A DNA stretch of 64,000 bases from Streptomyces sp. R21. GTDB lineage: Bacteria > Actinomycetota > Actinomycetes > Streptomycetales > Streptomycetaceae. Made by a program: the position numbers and the translations under genes. Positions 34,126-41,890 of the stretch are shown here, in pieces. The stretch is taken from assembly GCF_041051975.1 (NCBI RefSeq), contig NZ_CP163435.1, positions 1,054,001-1,118,000 on the forward strand, read 5' to 3'. The notes under the pieces are model-generated. The model searched no databases. It worked only from the letters and a program-made list of their open reading frames with translations, and was not told where the DNA came from. Positions within the stretch are counted from its first letter, which is position 1, and every line of letters starts with the position of its first letter.

Positions 34126-34322
34126 CCGTTGTCGAACTGGTCGATCACCACGCCCAAATGGCCGGTCCGCACGTCCGAGGTCTCCAGGTCGGCTCCCATC
34201 GCGGTCGCGTGTCGCACCCCTGTTGTGCGGCCGGAGCCTGACGGCTCACCTCATGGCGGGCGAGGGCGTTTCCTGACAACGAATGCCTCGACAGCGCCCG
34301 GTCCCGGCGAAGGGATCATGAT

Positions 34323-34865
34323 GTGGGGATGACGGAGAATCAATCCCCTGCAGCGCCGACTGTGGTGCGGCTTCCCCAGTACACGAAGGCGGACCAGCGC
34401 GAGATCCTCGGCAACGGCGACGATCCCTTCGGCGTTGCCTCTGCCGGTCTGACCTGGCTCCCCAAAGAAGAACACTTCGGCATCAGACACGGCGACCGAC
34501 TCGTCGCCCACACCGGCTTGTTGCGACTGCCTGTCGCGACCGGCGACGTCAAGACAGAGGTGGTCGGTGTCGGCGGGGTGGCCGTCGCACCCGACATGCA
34601 GGGCCGGGGGCTGGCGCGGCTCGTCGTCACCGCCGCACTGGAGCACGCCCGTACGTTGGGCCCTCGGCACGCGCTCCTGTTCTGCCGACCTCCCCTCGTG
34701 CCGCTCTACCAGCGCCTCGGATGGCACCCTCTCGACGACGACGTACTCGTCGAACAGCCCGAAGCCCGCCTGGTGACCATGCCGCTGCGTACCATGGTGA
34801 CTCCCCTGCACGACGACGCCCGCTGGCACCCAGGACCAGTGCGTCTGTTCTCGCTTCCCATGTGA
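34323..34865 (+). CDS. GNAT-family acetyltransferase
   Basis: A 180-residue N-acetyltransferase. VVGVGGVAVAPDMQGRGLARLVVTAALEHA contains the acetyl-CoA pyrophosphate loop (Q-G-R-G-L-A), and LGPRHALLFCRPPLVPLYQRLGW is the closing motif with Tyr. Eis/aminoglycoside-type N-acetyltransferases look similar but are longer. AAGGGA fits GTG 34323; ATG 34329 is the alternative. It stands alone and its acceptor is unknown. Confidence 0.83.
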   Translation: MGMTENQSPAAPTVVRLPQYTKADQREILGNGDDPFGVASAGLTWLPKEEHFGIRHGDRLVAHTGLLRLPVATGDVKTEVVGVGGVAVAPDMQGRGLARLVVTAALEHARTLGPRHALLFCRPPLVPLYQRLGWHPLDDDVLVEQPEARLVTMPLRTMVTPLHDDARWHPGPVRLFSLPM

Positions 34866-34937
34866 CGGGACCCTTCGGGGTGGTCTGCCCCTGGCCCGTA
34901 CTCCCTGGAGGGCAAGCCATGGACGCGGCCGACTCGA

Positions 34938-35390
34938 TCACACGGCCGCGCCGGGGCCCGGCAGCAGGTCGACGTCGCCCGCGTGCATCGGCTCACCGCA
35001 GTGGGCGCAGCGCAGGTCGACGCTGCTGATCTCGCCGCACGCGTGATGGCGGTAGAGGACGGGTGGGCCGGCCTCGCCCGCGAGCCACTTGTCCCCCCAG
35101 CCGACCATGACCATGAGCAGGTCGACGAGTTCAGCGCCCTTCTCTGTCAGGACGTACTCGTACCGCGGTCGCCGGTCGTAGGGCCGACGCTCAAGCACTC
35201 CGTGCTCGACGAGGTGGTTCAGCCGCTCGGTCAGGACCTTGCGCGAGATGCCGAGGTCAGCCTGGATCTGCTCGAACCTGGTGAGCCCGGCGTACACGTC
35301 ACGCAGGACCAGGGGCGACCACGGCTCCCCTATGACATCGAGCGTGCGGGCGATGGAGCACGCCATTTCGGCGAAGTTCGTGCGCTGCAT
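34938..35390 (-). CDS. HxlR-family regulator with C-terminal zinc ribbon
   Basis: A 150-residue winged-helix repressor. CSIARTLDVIGEPWSPLVLRDVYAG opens it and the recognition region is LGISRKVLTERLNHLVEHGV; RRPRYEYVLTEKGAELVDLL follows. The tail HHACGEISSVDLRCAHCGEP has Cys and His spaced like a small zinc site, a common extension in this subgroup. It faces the DHFR-like gene at 35481, and the gap holds two related palindromes. Confidence 0.9.
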   Translation of the reverse strand: MQRTNFAEMACSIARTLDVIGEPWSPLVLRDVYAGLTRFEQIQADLGISRKVLTERLNHLVEHGVLERRPYDRRPRYEYVLTEKGAELVDLLMVMVGWGDKWLAGEAGPPVLYRHHACGEISSVDLRCAHCGEPMHAGDVDLLPGPGAAV

Positions 35391-35409
35391 GGAATCAGTC
35401 TAGCCTTCT

Positions 35410-35464
35410 GGGTTCCCTCAAGGAACCCCGAATGCTACGGTCGATGAGTCTCTTGAAGGAACTC
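35410..35464. promoter_or_regulatory. Two HxlR-type operator boxes
   Basis: Box 1 at 35410-35428 is GGGTTCCCTCAAGGAACCC, a perfect 7-bp inverted repeat with a 5-bp spacer. Box 2 at 35446-35464 is GAGTCTCTTGAAGGAACTC, a related imperfect one. Their centres are 36 bp apart. They lie between the HxlR gene and the divergent DHFR-like gene, the expected place for repressor binding. Confidence 0.7.
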
Positions 35465-35480
35465 AGAAAGGGGTACGGAC

Positions 35481-36074
35481 ATGAGCAAGGTCATCAGCGC
35501 CCATGCGGTGTCGGTCGACGGGTACATCACCGGTCGTGATCCCGGCGCCGGGCGCGGACTCGGTGACGGGACGATGCTCTTCGACTGGTACTTCGACGGC
35601 GACACGCCCAGCCAGGTGTTCGACGGGTTCAAGCTGAGCGAGCCCGGCGCCCGGGTCTTCGACGCCCTCGCCGGACGCGTGGGTGCGGTCGTGGCGGGGC
35701 GCAACACCTATGAGGACTCCGACCACTTCGGCGGCGGCAGTCCCCACCCGGCGGCCCGGCTGTTCGTCCTCAGCCATCGGCCGGCGCCCGAGATGACCAA
35801 ACGGCAGACCCTCGTCACCACCGGCATCGAGGACGCGATCGCGGCGGCTCGCGAGGCCGCCGGCGACGGCGACGTCGGCCTCATGGGCGGCGGCGTAGTG
35901 ACCGAGGCGTTGAAGGCGGGTCTCATCGACGAGGTGATCCTCCATCAGGTGCCGGTCCTGCTCGGCGGCGGCCGCCCCTTCTTCCGGGAACTCCCCGAGC
36001 ACGTGCGCCTCCGCCTCGTCGAAGCGGTCCCGACGCCGGGCGTCACCCACCTCCACTACGAGGTCGAGCGCTGA
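35481..36074 (+). CDS. DHFR/RibD-like reductase family protein
   Basis: A 197-residue protein. AHAVSVDGYITGRDPGAGRG opens it. VGAVVAGRNTYEDSDHFGGG and VGLMGGGVVTEALKAGLIDEVILHQVPVLLGGGRPFF match the RibD C-terminal domain group. It is a second member in this window (see 11006) but of another subgroup. AAAGG lies at the start. Control by the divergent HxlR protein is likely. The physiological substrate is unknown. Confidence 0.87.
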   Translation: MSKVISAHAVSVDGYITGRDPGAGRGLGDGTMLFDWYFDGDTPSQVFDGFKLSEPGARVFDALAGRVGAVVAGRNTYEDSDHFGGGSPHPAARLFVLSHRPAPEMTKRQTLVTTGIEDAIAAAREAAGDGDVGLMGGGVVTEALKAGLIDEVILHQVPVLLGGGRPFFRELPEHVRLRLVEAVPTPGVTHLHYEVER

Positions 36075-36185
36075 CCCTCGCCACCCGACAGCGCAGCGCA
36101 GACGTCCCCGTCTTCCGCACCGACAACCCCCGCCGGAAGCCCGCCTCGAGAATCACCCCACAACCCATGTCAGGAGATGACCACG

Positions 36186-36563
36186 ATGCTCAACCCCGAC
36201 ATTCGCCGCGCGCTCGACGGCACCCCCCTCGCCCACCTCGCCACCGTCCTCCCCGACGGCGCTCCCCACTCCGTTCCCGTCTGGATCGGCACGAACGGCG
36301 ACCACGTCGCGATCCTCACCGGCCCGACCTCCCGCAAGGCCCGCAACCTGCGACGCGACCCGCGGGTCGCGCTCTCCCTGACTCCGGCCGACAACCCGTT
36401 CCAGCCGGTCATCGTCCGCGGCAGGGTCGTCGAATGGATCGAGGGCGATGCCGCCTGGGAGATCGTCGACCGGATCTCGACGAAGTACACCGGCGGCCCC
36501 TACCGGCGCGACGAGGAGCGCGTCGTCATGCTCATCGAACCCGACCGACAGAGCATGGGCTGA
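36186..36563 (+). CDS. PPOX-class F420-dependent oxidoreductase
   Basis: A 125-residue split-barrel flavin/deazaflavin protein. LAHLATVLPDGAPHSVPVWIG is the usual opening. PTSRKARNLRRDPRVALSLT contains the K-x-R-N cofactor phosphate site, and VVEWIEGDAAWEIVDRISTKYTG closes the fold. AGGAG sits 9 bp before ATG 36186 and directly against ATG 36177, so the second is preferred. It follows the DHFR-like gene on the same strand after 110 bp. Confidence 0.87.
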   Translation: MLNPDIRRALDGTPLAHLATVLPDGAPHSVPVWIGTNGDHVAILTGPTSRKARNLRRDPRVALSLTPADNPFQPVIVRGRVVEWIEGDAAWEIVDRISTKYTGGPYRRDEERVVMLIEPDRQSMG

Positions 36564-36624
36564 GCGGCATGCTCACCGGCGCCATCGAGGCATGCGGGCG
36601 CCGGCGGCACACACGGGTGGAGGC

Positions 36625-37010
36625 TCAGCCCACGGTGAAGGTGTAACTGCCCGAGGAGAAACGGTAGTTCGCCGTGGAGGGGGTCCGGTCCTGAGGCAGC
36701 GGCGGAGTGGGGCCGTTCTCGGTGATGCGGGCGCGGGCGCTTGCGGCACCCGGACAACTGCCGTGCTGCCGACGGGAATGCTGATCTTCAGGGTGAGGCG
36801 GCCCCGATTGCCCTTCTCCCAGGCACTGGTCACCGGCCCTTGAGGGGTGCGGTAGCTGCCGGAGGCGTGGGGGAGGTCACCGACGACGGCCGGAGCTATC
36901 TCCAGATGGCGGTAACCGGTCGACCCGGGCGCCTGGTTGATGCCCGCCGGGCCGTTGATGAGCCAGGCGTCGACCTGGCCGAGGAAGTGGTGGTTCTGGG
37001 AGCCGGGCCG
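36625..37010 (-). pseudogene. Alpha-L-rhamnosidase, C-terminal remnant
   Basis: The minus strand reads NHHFLGQVDAWLINGPAGIN, GSTGYRHLEIAPAVVGDLPH, TPQGPVTSAWEKGNRGRLTL and PVGSTAVVRVP, the end of a GH78 rhamnosidase. The frame then breaks, and ANYRFSSGSYTFTVG followed by TGA appears in another frame. Full-length enzymes have about 1000 residues. Only the last 125 or so are here, and the 5' side runs straight into the tandem array at 37003. Confidence 0.8.
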
Positions 37011-37134
37011 CACCGGCGTTCAAGCGGCGACAGCTCGGGACCGCACCGATGTTCAACCGCTCGACGACTCGGGGCCGCACCGGCATTCAACCGCTCGACG
37101 ACTCGCGGCCGCACCGGTGTTCAACCGTTCGGTT
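37003..37134. repeat. Tandem array of about 34-bp units
   Basis: Nearly four degenerate units run head to tail. Each begins GGGCCGCACCGG or close to it, contains TTCAACCG, and mostly ends GCTCGACGACTCG. Unit starts are near 37006, 37038, 37072 and 37106. The array separates the rhamnosidase remnant from the binding-protein gene. It does not code plausibly in any frame, and there are no unique spacers between units. Confidence 0.8.
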
Positions 37135-37140
37135 GAACAC
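37117..37140. promoter_or_regulatory. Perfect 24-bp palindrome at the end of the array
   Basis: GTGTTCAACCG-TT-CGGTTGAACAC is perfect over 11-bp arms. The left arm is the TTCAACCG core that recurs in every 34-bp unit. It may be an operator whose half-site has been multiplied, or a hairpin. It lies 130 bp upstream of the binding-protein GTG at 37270. Confidence 0.7.
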
Positions 37141-37269
37141 AGCTTCCACCTTTGGCATGGCCATCTGTCCGTACGGACGACGCGGGCCGCCGCTCACCCG
37201 CAGCAGAATGACCATCGCCCATGGCGCCGGGGCCCCGTACTTCACCCCCATCAGAGAGGTCTCCTCAGC

Positions 37270-38418
37270 GTGTCCAGCTTCCTCAGCAGACGACGTGTCC
37301 TCACCACCGGGGCGGGCGCCGCCCTCGGTCTCGGCGCGGTCGGCGCCACCGCGGCCCCCGCCTCGGCATCACCGGCCGCCGCCGCACGGCACAACACCGG
37401 TCCCGAGGAGACCAGAACGCTCGACGAGCTCTACCGGGCCGCCCTCAAGGAGGGCGGGAAGCTCGTCGTCTACGCCGGCGGCGACACGCCGACCCAGCAG
37501 GACGGCACCAAGGCCGCTTTCAAGGCCCGCTTCCCGGACCTCGACCTGACGCTGATCGTGGACTACAGCAAGTACCACGACGTCCGCGTCGACAACCAGT
37601 TCGCCACCGGCACCCTCGTCCCCGACGTCGTACAGTTCCAGACCCTCCAGGACTTCACGCGCTGGAAGGACCAGGGCCGTCTGCTCCGCTACAAGCCGGC
37701 CGGGTTCTCCAAGGTCTACGACGGCTTCAAAGACCCGCAGGGCGCCTGGATCGGCACCGGGGCGATCGCGTTCAGCTTCCTGTACGGCACGTCGGCCGTG
37801 GGGTCGGACGCGCCGCGCAGCCCGCTCGACCTGGTCGACCCGAAGTGGAAGGGCAAGATCGCCTCGTCGTACCCGCACGACGACGACGCGGTGCTCTACC
37901 TCTACTCCCTCTACGCCCAGAAGTACGGCTGGGAGTGGGTGGCCAAGCTCGCCGCCCAGGACGTGCAGTTCGCGCGGGGCAGCAACTCCCCGGGCGATGC
38001 CGTCTTCGGCGGGCGGAAGGCGATCGGTATCGGCACCGCCGGCTCGGCGGTCCCCTCCTCATCGTCCCCCGTGAAGTTCTCGATCGCCGACGGACACCCC
38101 TTCATGGGCTGGGGCCAGCGCACGGCCATTCTCAAGCAGGCCAAGAACTCCACGGCCGCCAAGCTGTTCCTCAACTGGCAGATCTCCGCGGAGCACCAGC
38201 GGAATTCCTTCAACGGCTGGTCCGTCCGCACCGACATCGCTCCCCCGGCCGGCCTCAAGCAGCTCTGGGAGTACCCCGACGCGCACGTCGACGGCTTCCC
38301 CCGCTTCATGGCCGACCGCGCCGGGGTCGAACGCTGGAAGCAGACCTTCGCCCTGTACTTCGGCGAGGTCAAGGGCGACCCGACGCCTGGTTGGCTCGGA
38401 CTGCACCCGGGGGTCTGA
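37270..38418 (+). CDS. Orphan Tat-exported ABC substrate-binding protein
   Basis: A 382-residue extracellular solute-binding protein of the iron/thiamine/small-organic group. The signal SRRRVLTTGAGAALGLGAVG is a twin-arginine type with a cut near PASASPA. LVVYAGGDTPTQQDGTKAAF, TLVPDVVQFQTLQDFTRWKD and GKIASSYPHDDDAVLYLYSL are typical of family 1/6 proteins. No lipobox is present, so it may be released or held otherwise. GTG 37270 is used, with GAGAGG upstream. No permease or ATPase gene is adjacent. Confidence 0.85.
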   Translation: MSSFLSRRRVLTTGAGAALGLGAVGATAAPASASPAAAARHNTGPEETRTLDELYRAALKEGGKLVVYAGGDTPTQQDGTKAAFKARFPDLDLTLIVDYSKYHDVRVDNQFATGTLVPDVVQFQTLQDFTRWKDQGRLLRYKPAGFSKVYDGFKDPQGAWIGTGAIAFSFLYGTSAVGSDAPRSPLDLVDPKWKGKIASSYPHDDDAVLYLYSLYAQKYGWEWVAKLAAQDVQFARGSNSPGDAVFGGRKAIGIGTAGSAVPSSSSPVKFSIADGHPFMGWGQRTAILKQAKNSTAAKLFLNWQISAEHQRNSFNGWSVRTDIAPPAGLKQLWEYPDAHVDGFPRFMADRAGVERWKQTFALYFGEVKGDPTPGWLGLHPGV

Positions 38419-38500
38419 CCGACTGCGGGGCTGTCGGTGCCTGCTCTCCCGCACCGGGCGCAGGCGGCCCCGCTCTGCGGAATTCACGCAGGCGAAGTGA

Positions 38501-39646
38501 TCAGTACTCCAGCTCCGGGCGCAGCGGGCCGCCGACTGCGTGGAGGTAGCGCAGCACCTGGGCGTATGAGTTGAAGAGCCCCGTCTCGTGGTACGCGATG
38601 CCGTGCCGAGCGCAGTACGTGCGCACGAGTTCCTGGGCGTGGCGCAGGCTGGGCCGCGGCATGGAGGGGAACAGGTGGTGCTCGATCTGGTAGTTGAGCC
38701 CGCCGAGCGCGAAGTCCGTGAACCGGTGGCCGCGGATGTTGCGTGAGGTCAGTACTTGCCGGCGCAGGAAGTCGATCTTGTCGTCCTTGGCGAAGATGGG
38801 CATGCCCTTGTGGTTCGGGGCGAACGAGCACCCCATGTAGAGCCCGAACAGCCCCTGGTGCACGAGAAGGAAGCACACGGCCTGAAGGGGCGTCAGGACC
38901 AGGAACAGAGCGGCGAGGTAGCCGCCGAGATGCGCCGTCAGCAACCCCACGTCGGCCAGCTTCGTCGCCCGCGAGGTCGCGGCGCCGGTGCGGTCGAGCA
39001 GCGCCCGTACGCCGGCGACGTGCAGGGCGAGTCCTTCCAGGAGCAGCATCGGGAAGAACAGCCAGGCCTGGTGGCGGGCCAGCCAGGCGTACGGTCCGCG
39101 GCGAACGCGGGCGTGATCCTCGGTGAAGGCGATCGCGCCGTCGGCGATGTCGGGGTCGCGGTCGACGTGGTTGGGGTGGGAGTGGTGCCGGTTGTGCTTG
39201 GTGATCCACCAGCCGTAGCTGAGGCCGATCAGCAGGTCGGCGTGCACCCGGCCGAGCAGGTTGTTGACGCGCTTGGAGCCTGCGATCTGCTGGTGCCCCG
39301 CGTCGTGCCCGATGAACCCGGTCTGGGTGAACATCACCGCGAGGAAGGCGGCGGTCAGCAGCTGCCACCACGACTGCCCGATGAGCGCGAACGCGGTCCA
39401 GCCGGCGGCCAGCAGAAGCAGGTTCGCGCCGACCTTGACGGAGTAGTAGCCCGGTCGCCGCTTCAGCAACCCGCTCTGCCTCACCTCGCGGGACAGCGCG
39501 GCATAGTCGCTGCCTCGGCTGCCGGGCGGGGGTTCGACCGTCGTGGTGTGGTCGGCCGTATAGGAGACCGGGCCGACGGGCGGGGGCTTGGTCATCTCGG
39601 TGTGATCCGCCGGATCAGTGCTCCGGTCGCTGACTTCAGTGGTCAC
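38501..39646 (-). CDS. Membrane fatty-acid desaturase
   Basis: A 381-residue membrane di-iron desaturase. The three histidine boxes are HDAGHQ, HNRHHSH and QIEHHLFP, the last with the front-end/acyl-lipid desaturase pattern. Hydrophobic segments lie around LLLLAAGWTAFALIG, LLTAAFLAVMFTQTG and FFPMLLLEGLALHVAG. It introduces a double bond into acyl chains at the membrane using reduced ferredoxin. GTG 39646 has AGAGG upstream; ATG 39667 is the alternative. An exact-period 19-bp tandem repeat lies 79 bp upstream and probably controls it. Confidence 0.9.
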   Translation of the reverse strand: MTTEVSDRSTDPADHTEMTKPPPVGPVSYTADHTTTVEPPPGSRGSDYAALSREVRQSGLLKRRPGYYSVKVGANLLLLAAGWTAFALIGQSWWQLLTAAFLAVMFTQTGFIGHDAGHQQIAGSKRVNNLLGRVHADLLIGLSYGWWITKHNRHHSHPNHVDRDPDIADGAIAFTEDHARVRRGPYAWLARHQAWLFFPMLLLEGLALHVAGVRALLDRTGAATSRATKLADVGLLTAHLGGYLAALFLVLTPLQAVCFLLVHQGLFGLYMGCSFAPNHKGMPIFAKDDKIDFLRRQVLTSRNIRGHRFTDFALGGLNYQIEHHLFPSMPRPSLRHAQELVRTYCARHGIAYHETGLFNSYAQVLRYLHAVGGPLRPELEY

Positions 39647-39724
39647 TGTGTTCCTCTCGGGGTGCACGGGGGCTGCTTGCTCGAGCCGTGTGCTGTCTCC
39701 TTCGAGACGGCGAATAGCTAGGAA

Positions 39725-39762
39725 TGTGCGTAATCATGCGATATGTGCGTGATCATGTGATC
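39725..39762. promoter_or_regulatory. Two tandem 19-bp repeats upstream of the desaturase
   Basis: ATGTGCGTAATCATGCGAT is followed at once by ATGTGCGTGATCATGTGAT (17 of 19 identical). Each unit holds an inverted core (ATCATGCGAT/GATCATG). The pair starts 79 bp before the desaturase GTG and looks like two adjacent operator sites in phase with slightly under two helical turns. Confidence 0.7.
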
Positions 39763-40278
39763 CAGGCTGATGGCCGTCAGCCGTCGAAGAAAACCCCGAA
39801 AGGACGAAACGCCCGCTGTCCAGAACTCCGCGGGCGATTCCACGTTCGTAAATTTCAACTACAACCACTGCTCCAACGTCTGCGGCGCCGGGAAGGTTCC
39901 CGGATGAGCAGGGCAAGGCTCGGTGACACCCCGGCTGCTCGGCTCCAGGGTCGACATCCGGCACGGGCCGCGTCCGGAAAGGAGTACGGTTGCGGCATCG
40001 CGGGCATCTCGCACGCCGTCATCAGTTTCGGCGTCGCCCTCGGTTCAACGGCAAAGATCGCATACATCGGATCCCGCCGGAAATGAGCCGCCTCATGCCT
40101 CCTGGCTCGTCCTCTCACGCCGTCTTCCGCATCCGGTCCCGCGCAGCGCGATAGCGGATCTCCCGGCTTTCGGAATGCCCCGGGGCATTCCTGCAACTTC
40201 ATGCACGCCCCTGAACCGATCAGCACGGTTCCGCGCCGATCGGCGCGGCTCTGAACCGATCAAGAGGATGCGGGACGT
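39763..40278. other. Intergenic stretch without a supported gene
   Basis: About 515 bp. Open frames exist on both strands but have neither a ribosome site nor family-like sequence. Near 40180-40262 a short CCGATC-containing sequence recurs (AACCGATCAGCACGG, GCCGATCGGCGCGG, AACCGATCAAGAGG) just before the small CxxC gene, and may be regulatory. Confidence 0.45.
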
Positions 40279-40551
40279 ATGTATTCACAGGACTCGATCT
40301 CCGGCCGCCGCCGCGGTCGCCCCGAACCGACCACGGAGATGCTCTCCGGGCTGGCCTGCCTCATCTGCGGCACCGACTACCGCGACGCACCCGACCCGGC
40401 GGCCGTGGTGGTTTCCCACCGCGACGACAGGCAGCTCCTCGCCTGCCGCGGGACGTGCGCACGCATGGCGAGCGGCTCGGTCGACGGTCTGGACGAAACT
40501 CCCCTCCCGCTGGCCGAGCGCGTCCACAGACACCGGGCCGACGGCTCCTGA
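40279..40551 (+). CDS. Small CxxC (zinc-ribbon-like) protein
   Basis: A 90-residue protein. LACLICGTDYRD and LLACRGTCARM give two cysteine pairs about 35 residues apart, suggesting a small zinc ribbon; the rest is charged and probably flexible. I recognise no named family. ATG 40279 is used. It lies 65 bp upstream of the carboxyethylornithine synthase gene on the same strand, so the two probably form an operon, and this protein may be an accessory factor or regulator. Confidence 0.6.
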   Translation: MYSQDSISGRRRGRPEPTTEMLSGLACLICGTDYRDAPDPAAVVVSHRDDRQLLACRGTCARMASGSVDGLDETPLPLAERVHRHRADGS

Positions 40552-40615
40552 ACCGGATGCCGGGCAGCCACACCAAGCACGCCGAGAACGAACGAACAAA
40601 ATGATGAGGAAGCGT

Positions 40616-41779
40616 ATGAGCCTGATGAGTCTCGGAGTACTCGCCTCCTCCCGCAAGGAGAACGAGCTCCGCCTGCCGTTGCACCCCGCGCACCTCGACC
40701 GGATCGCCCCGGACGTACGCGCGAGAATCTTCCTCGAACAGGGCTACGGCGAACGGTTCGGCGTCGCCGACGACACGCTCGGTCCACTCGTGGCGGGCTT
40801 GCGCTCCCGCGAGCAACTCCTCGCCGAATGCGACGTGTTGCTGCTGCCCAAACCCATGCACGACGACATCGCCGCGCTGCGCGAGGGCCAGGTCCTGTGG
40901 GGATGGCCGCACTGCGTGCAGGACGAGAAGATGACCCAGATCGGCATCGACAAACGGCTGACGCTGATCGCCTGGGAAGCCATGAACCACTGGACCTCCA
41001 CGGGCACCTTCAGCGTCCATGTGTTCCACAAGAACAACGAGATGGCCGGCTACTGCTCGGTGCTGCACGCCCTGCAACTCGGCGGGCAGACCGGCCACTA
41101 CGGTCGCCGCCTGCGCGCGGTGGTCATCAGCTTCGGCGCCACGGCGCGCGGAGCGGTCACGGGCCTGGGCGCCATGGGGGTCACCGACGTCACGGTGCTC
41201 ACCCAGCGCGCCGCCGCGGCGGTGGCCTCACCGATGCCCTCGGTCGTGATGGCCCACTTCGAGGAGCAGGAGGACGATCCCTCGCGCCTGCGGGCAGTCA
41301 CCGCGGCCGGTTCCATGCCGCTGGCGGAGTACCTGGCCGGGTTCGACATCATCGTCAACTGCGTCCTCCAGGACACCGACGCGCCGCTGATGTTCGTCAC
41401 CGAAGAGGAACTCGCCCTGTTCAAGCCGGGGACCTTCTTCGTCGACGTCGCCTGCGACGAGGGCATGGGCTTCGGATGGGCCCGCCCGACCACCTTCGGC
41501 GAGCCCATGCCCGCAGTGGGGCAGGGCTGCCACTACTACGCGGTGGACCACAGCCCGTCCCACCTGTGGAACTCCGCCACCTGGGAGATCAGCGAGGCGC
41601 TCCTTCCCTATCTGCGCAAGGTCATGAGCGGCCCCGCGGCATGGGACGCCGACGTCACGGTCCGCAAGGCCATCGAGATCCGCGACGGAGTCGTCCAGAA
41701 CCCGAAGATCCTCTCCTTCCAGCACCGGTCAGCCGCTTACCCCCACGTCCAGGGGATCCCGGTCCCGGCCCTCACCTGA
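40616..41779 (+). CDS. ceo: N5-(carboxyethyl)ornithine synthase family protein
   Basis: A 387-residue protein of the alanine-dehydrogenase-like family. SSRKENELRLPLHPAHLDRI opens it. LLPKPMHDDIAALREGQVLW and WPHCVQDEKMTQIGIDKRLT follow, and FGATARGAVTGLGAMGVTDV is the nucleotide-binding turn. Enzymes of this type join pyruvate to the side-chain amine of ornithine with NADPH, giving an opine-like amino acid. GAGGA sits six bases before ATG 40616; ATGs at 40601 and 40625 are possible. The upstream CxxC gene is the likely operon partner. Whether ornithine is the real substrate here is not shown. Confidence 0.8.
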   Translation: MSLMSLGVLASSRKENELRLPLHPAHLDRIAPDVRARIFLEQGYGERFGVADDTLGPLVAGLRSREQLLAECDVLLLPKPMHDDIAALREGQVLWGWPHCVQDEKMTQIGIDKRLTLIAWEAMNHWTSTGTFSVHVFHKNNEMAGYCSVLHALQLGGQTGHYGRRLRAVVISFGATARGAVTGLGAMGVTDVTVLTQRAAAAVASPMPSVVMAHFEEQEDDPSRLRAVTAAGSMPLAEYLAGFDIIVNCVLQDTDAPLMFVTEEELALFKPGTFFVDVACDEGMGFGWARPTTFGEPMPAVGQGCHYYAVDHSPSHLWNSATWEISEALLPYLRKVMSGPAAWDADVTVRKAIEIRDGVVQNPKILSFQHRSAAYPHVQGIPVPALT

Positions 41780-41890
41780 CCCGGGTGCGTTGGTCCGCCT
41801 GCCGGGAGACGCCCCCGGGCAACACCGGTCCCGGGTTCAGGGCATGATCGGTACGTTGGTGCCCGGGACGACGAGAGGGGCGGCGAGGCC

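Noticed and set aside
37003..37140. Possible CRISPR array
   Set aside because: Units are contiguous and degenerate, with no unique spacers and no cas genes; it is a simple tandem array ending in a palindrome.
39734..40226. Several overlapping frames of 70-120 codons
   Set aside because: No ribosome sites, no recognisable protein features, and they overlap one another on both strands.
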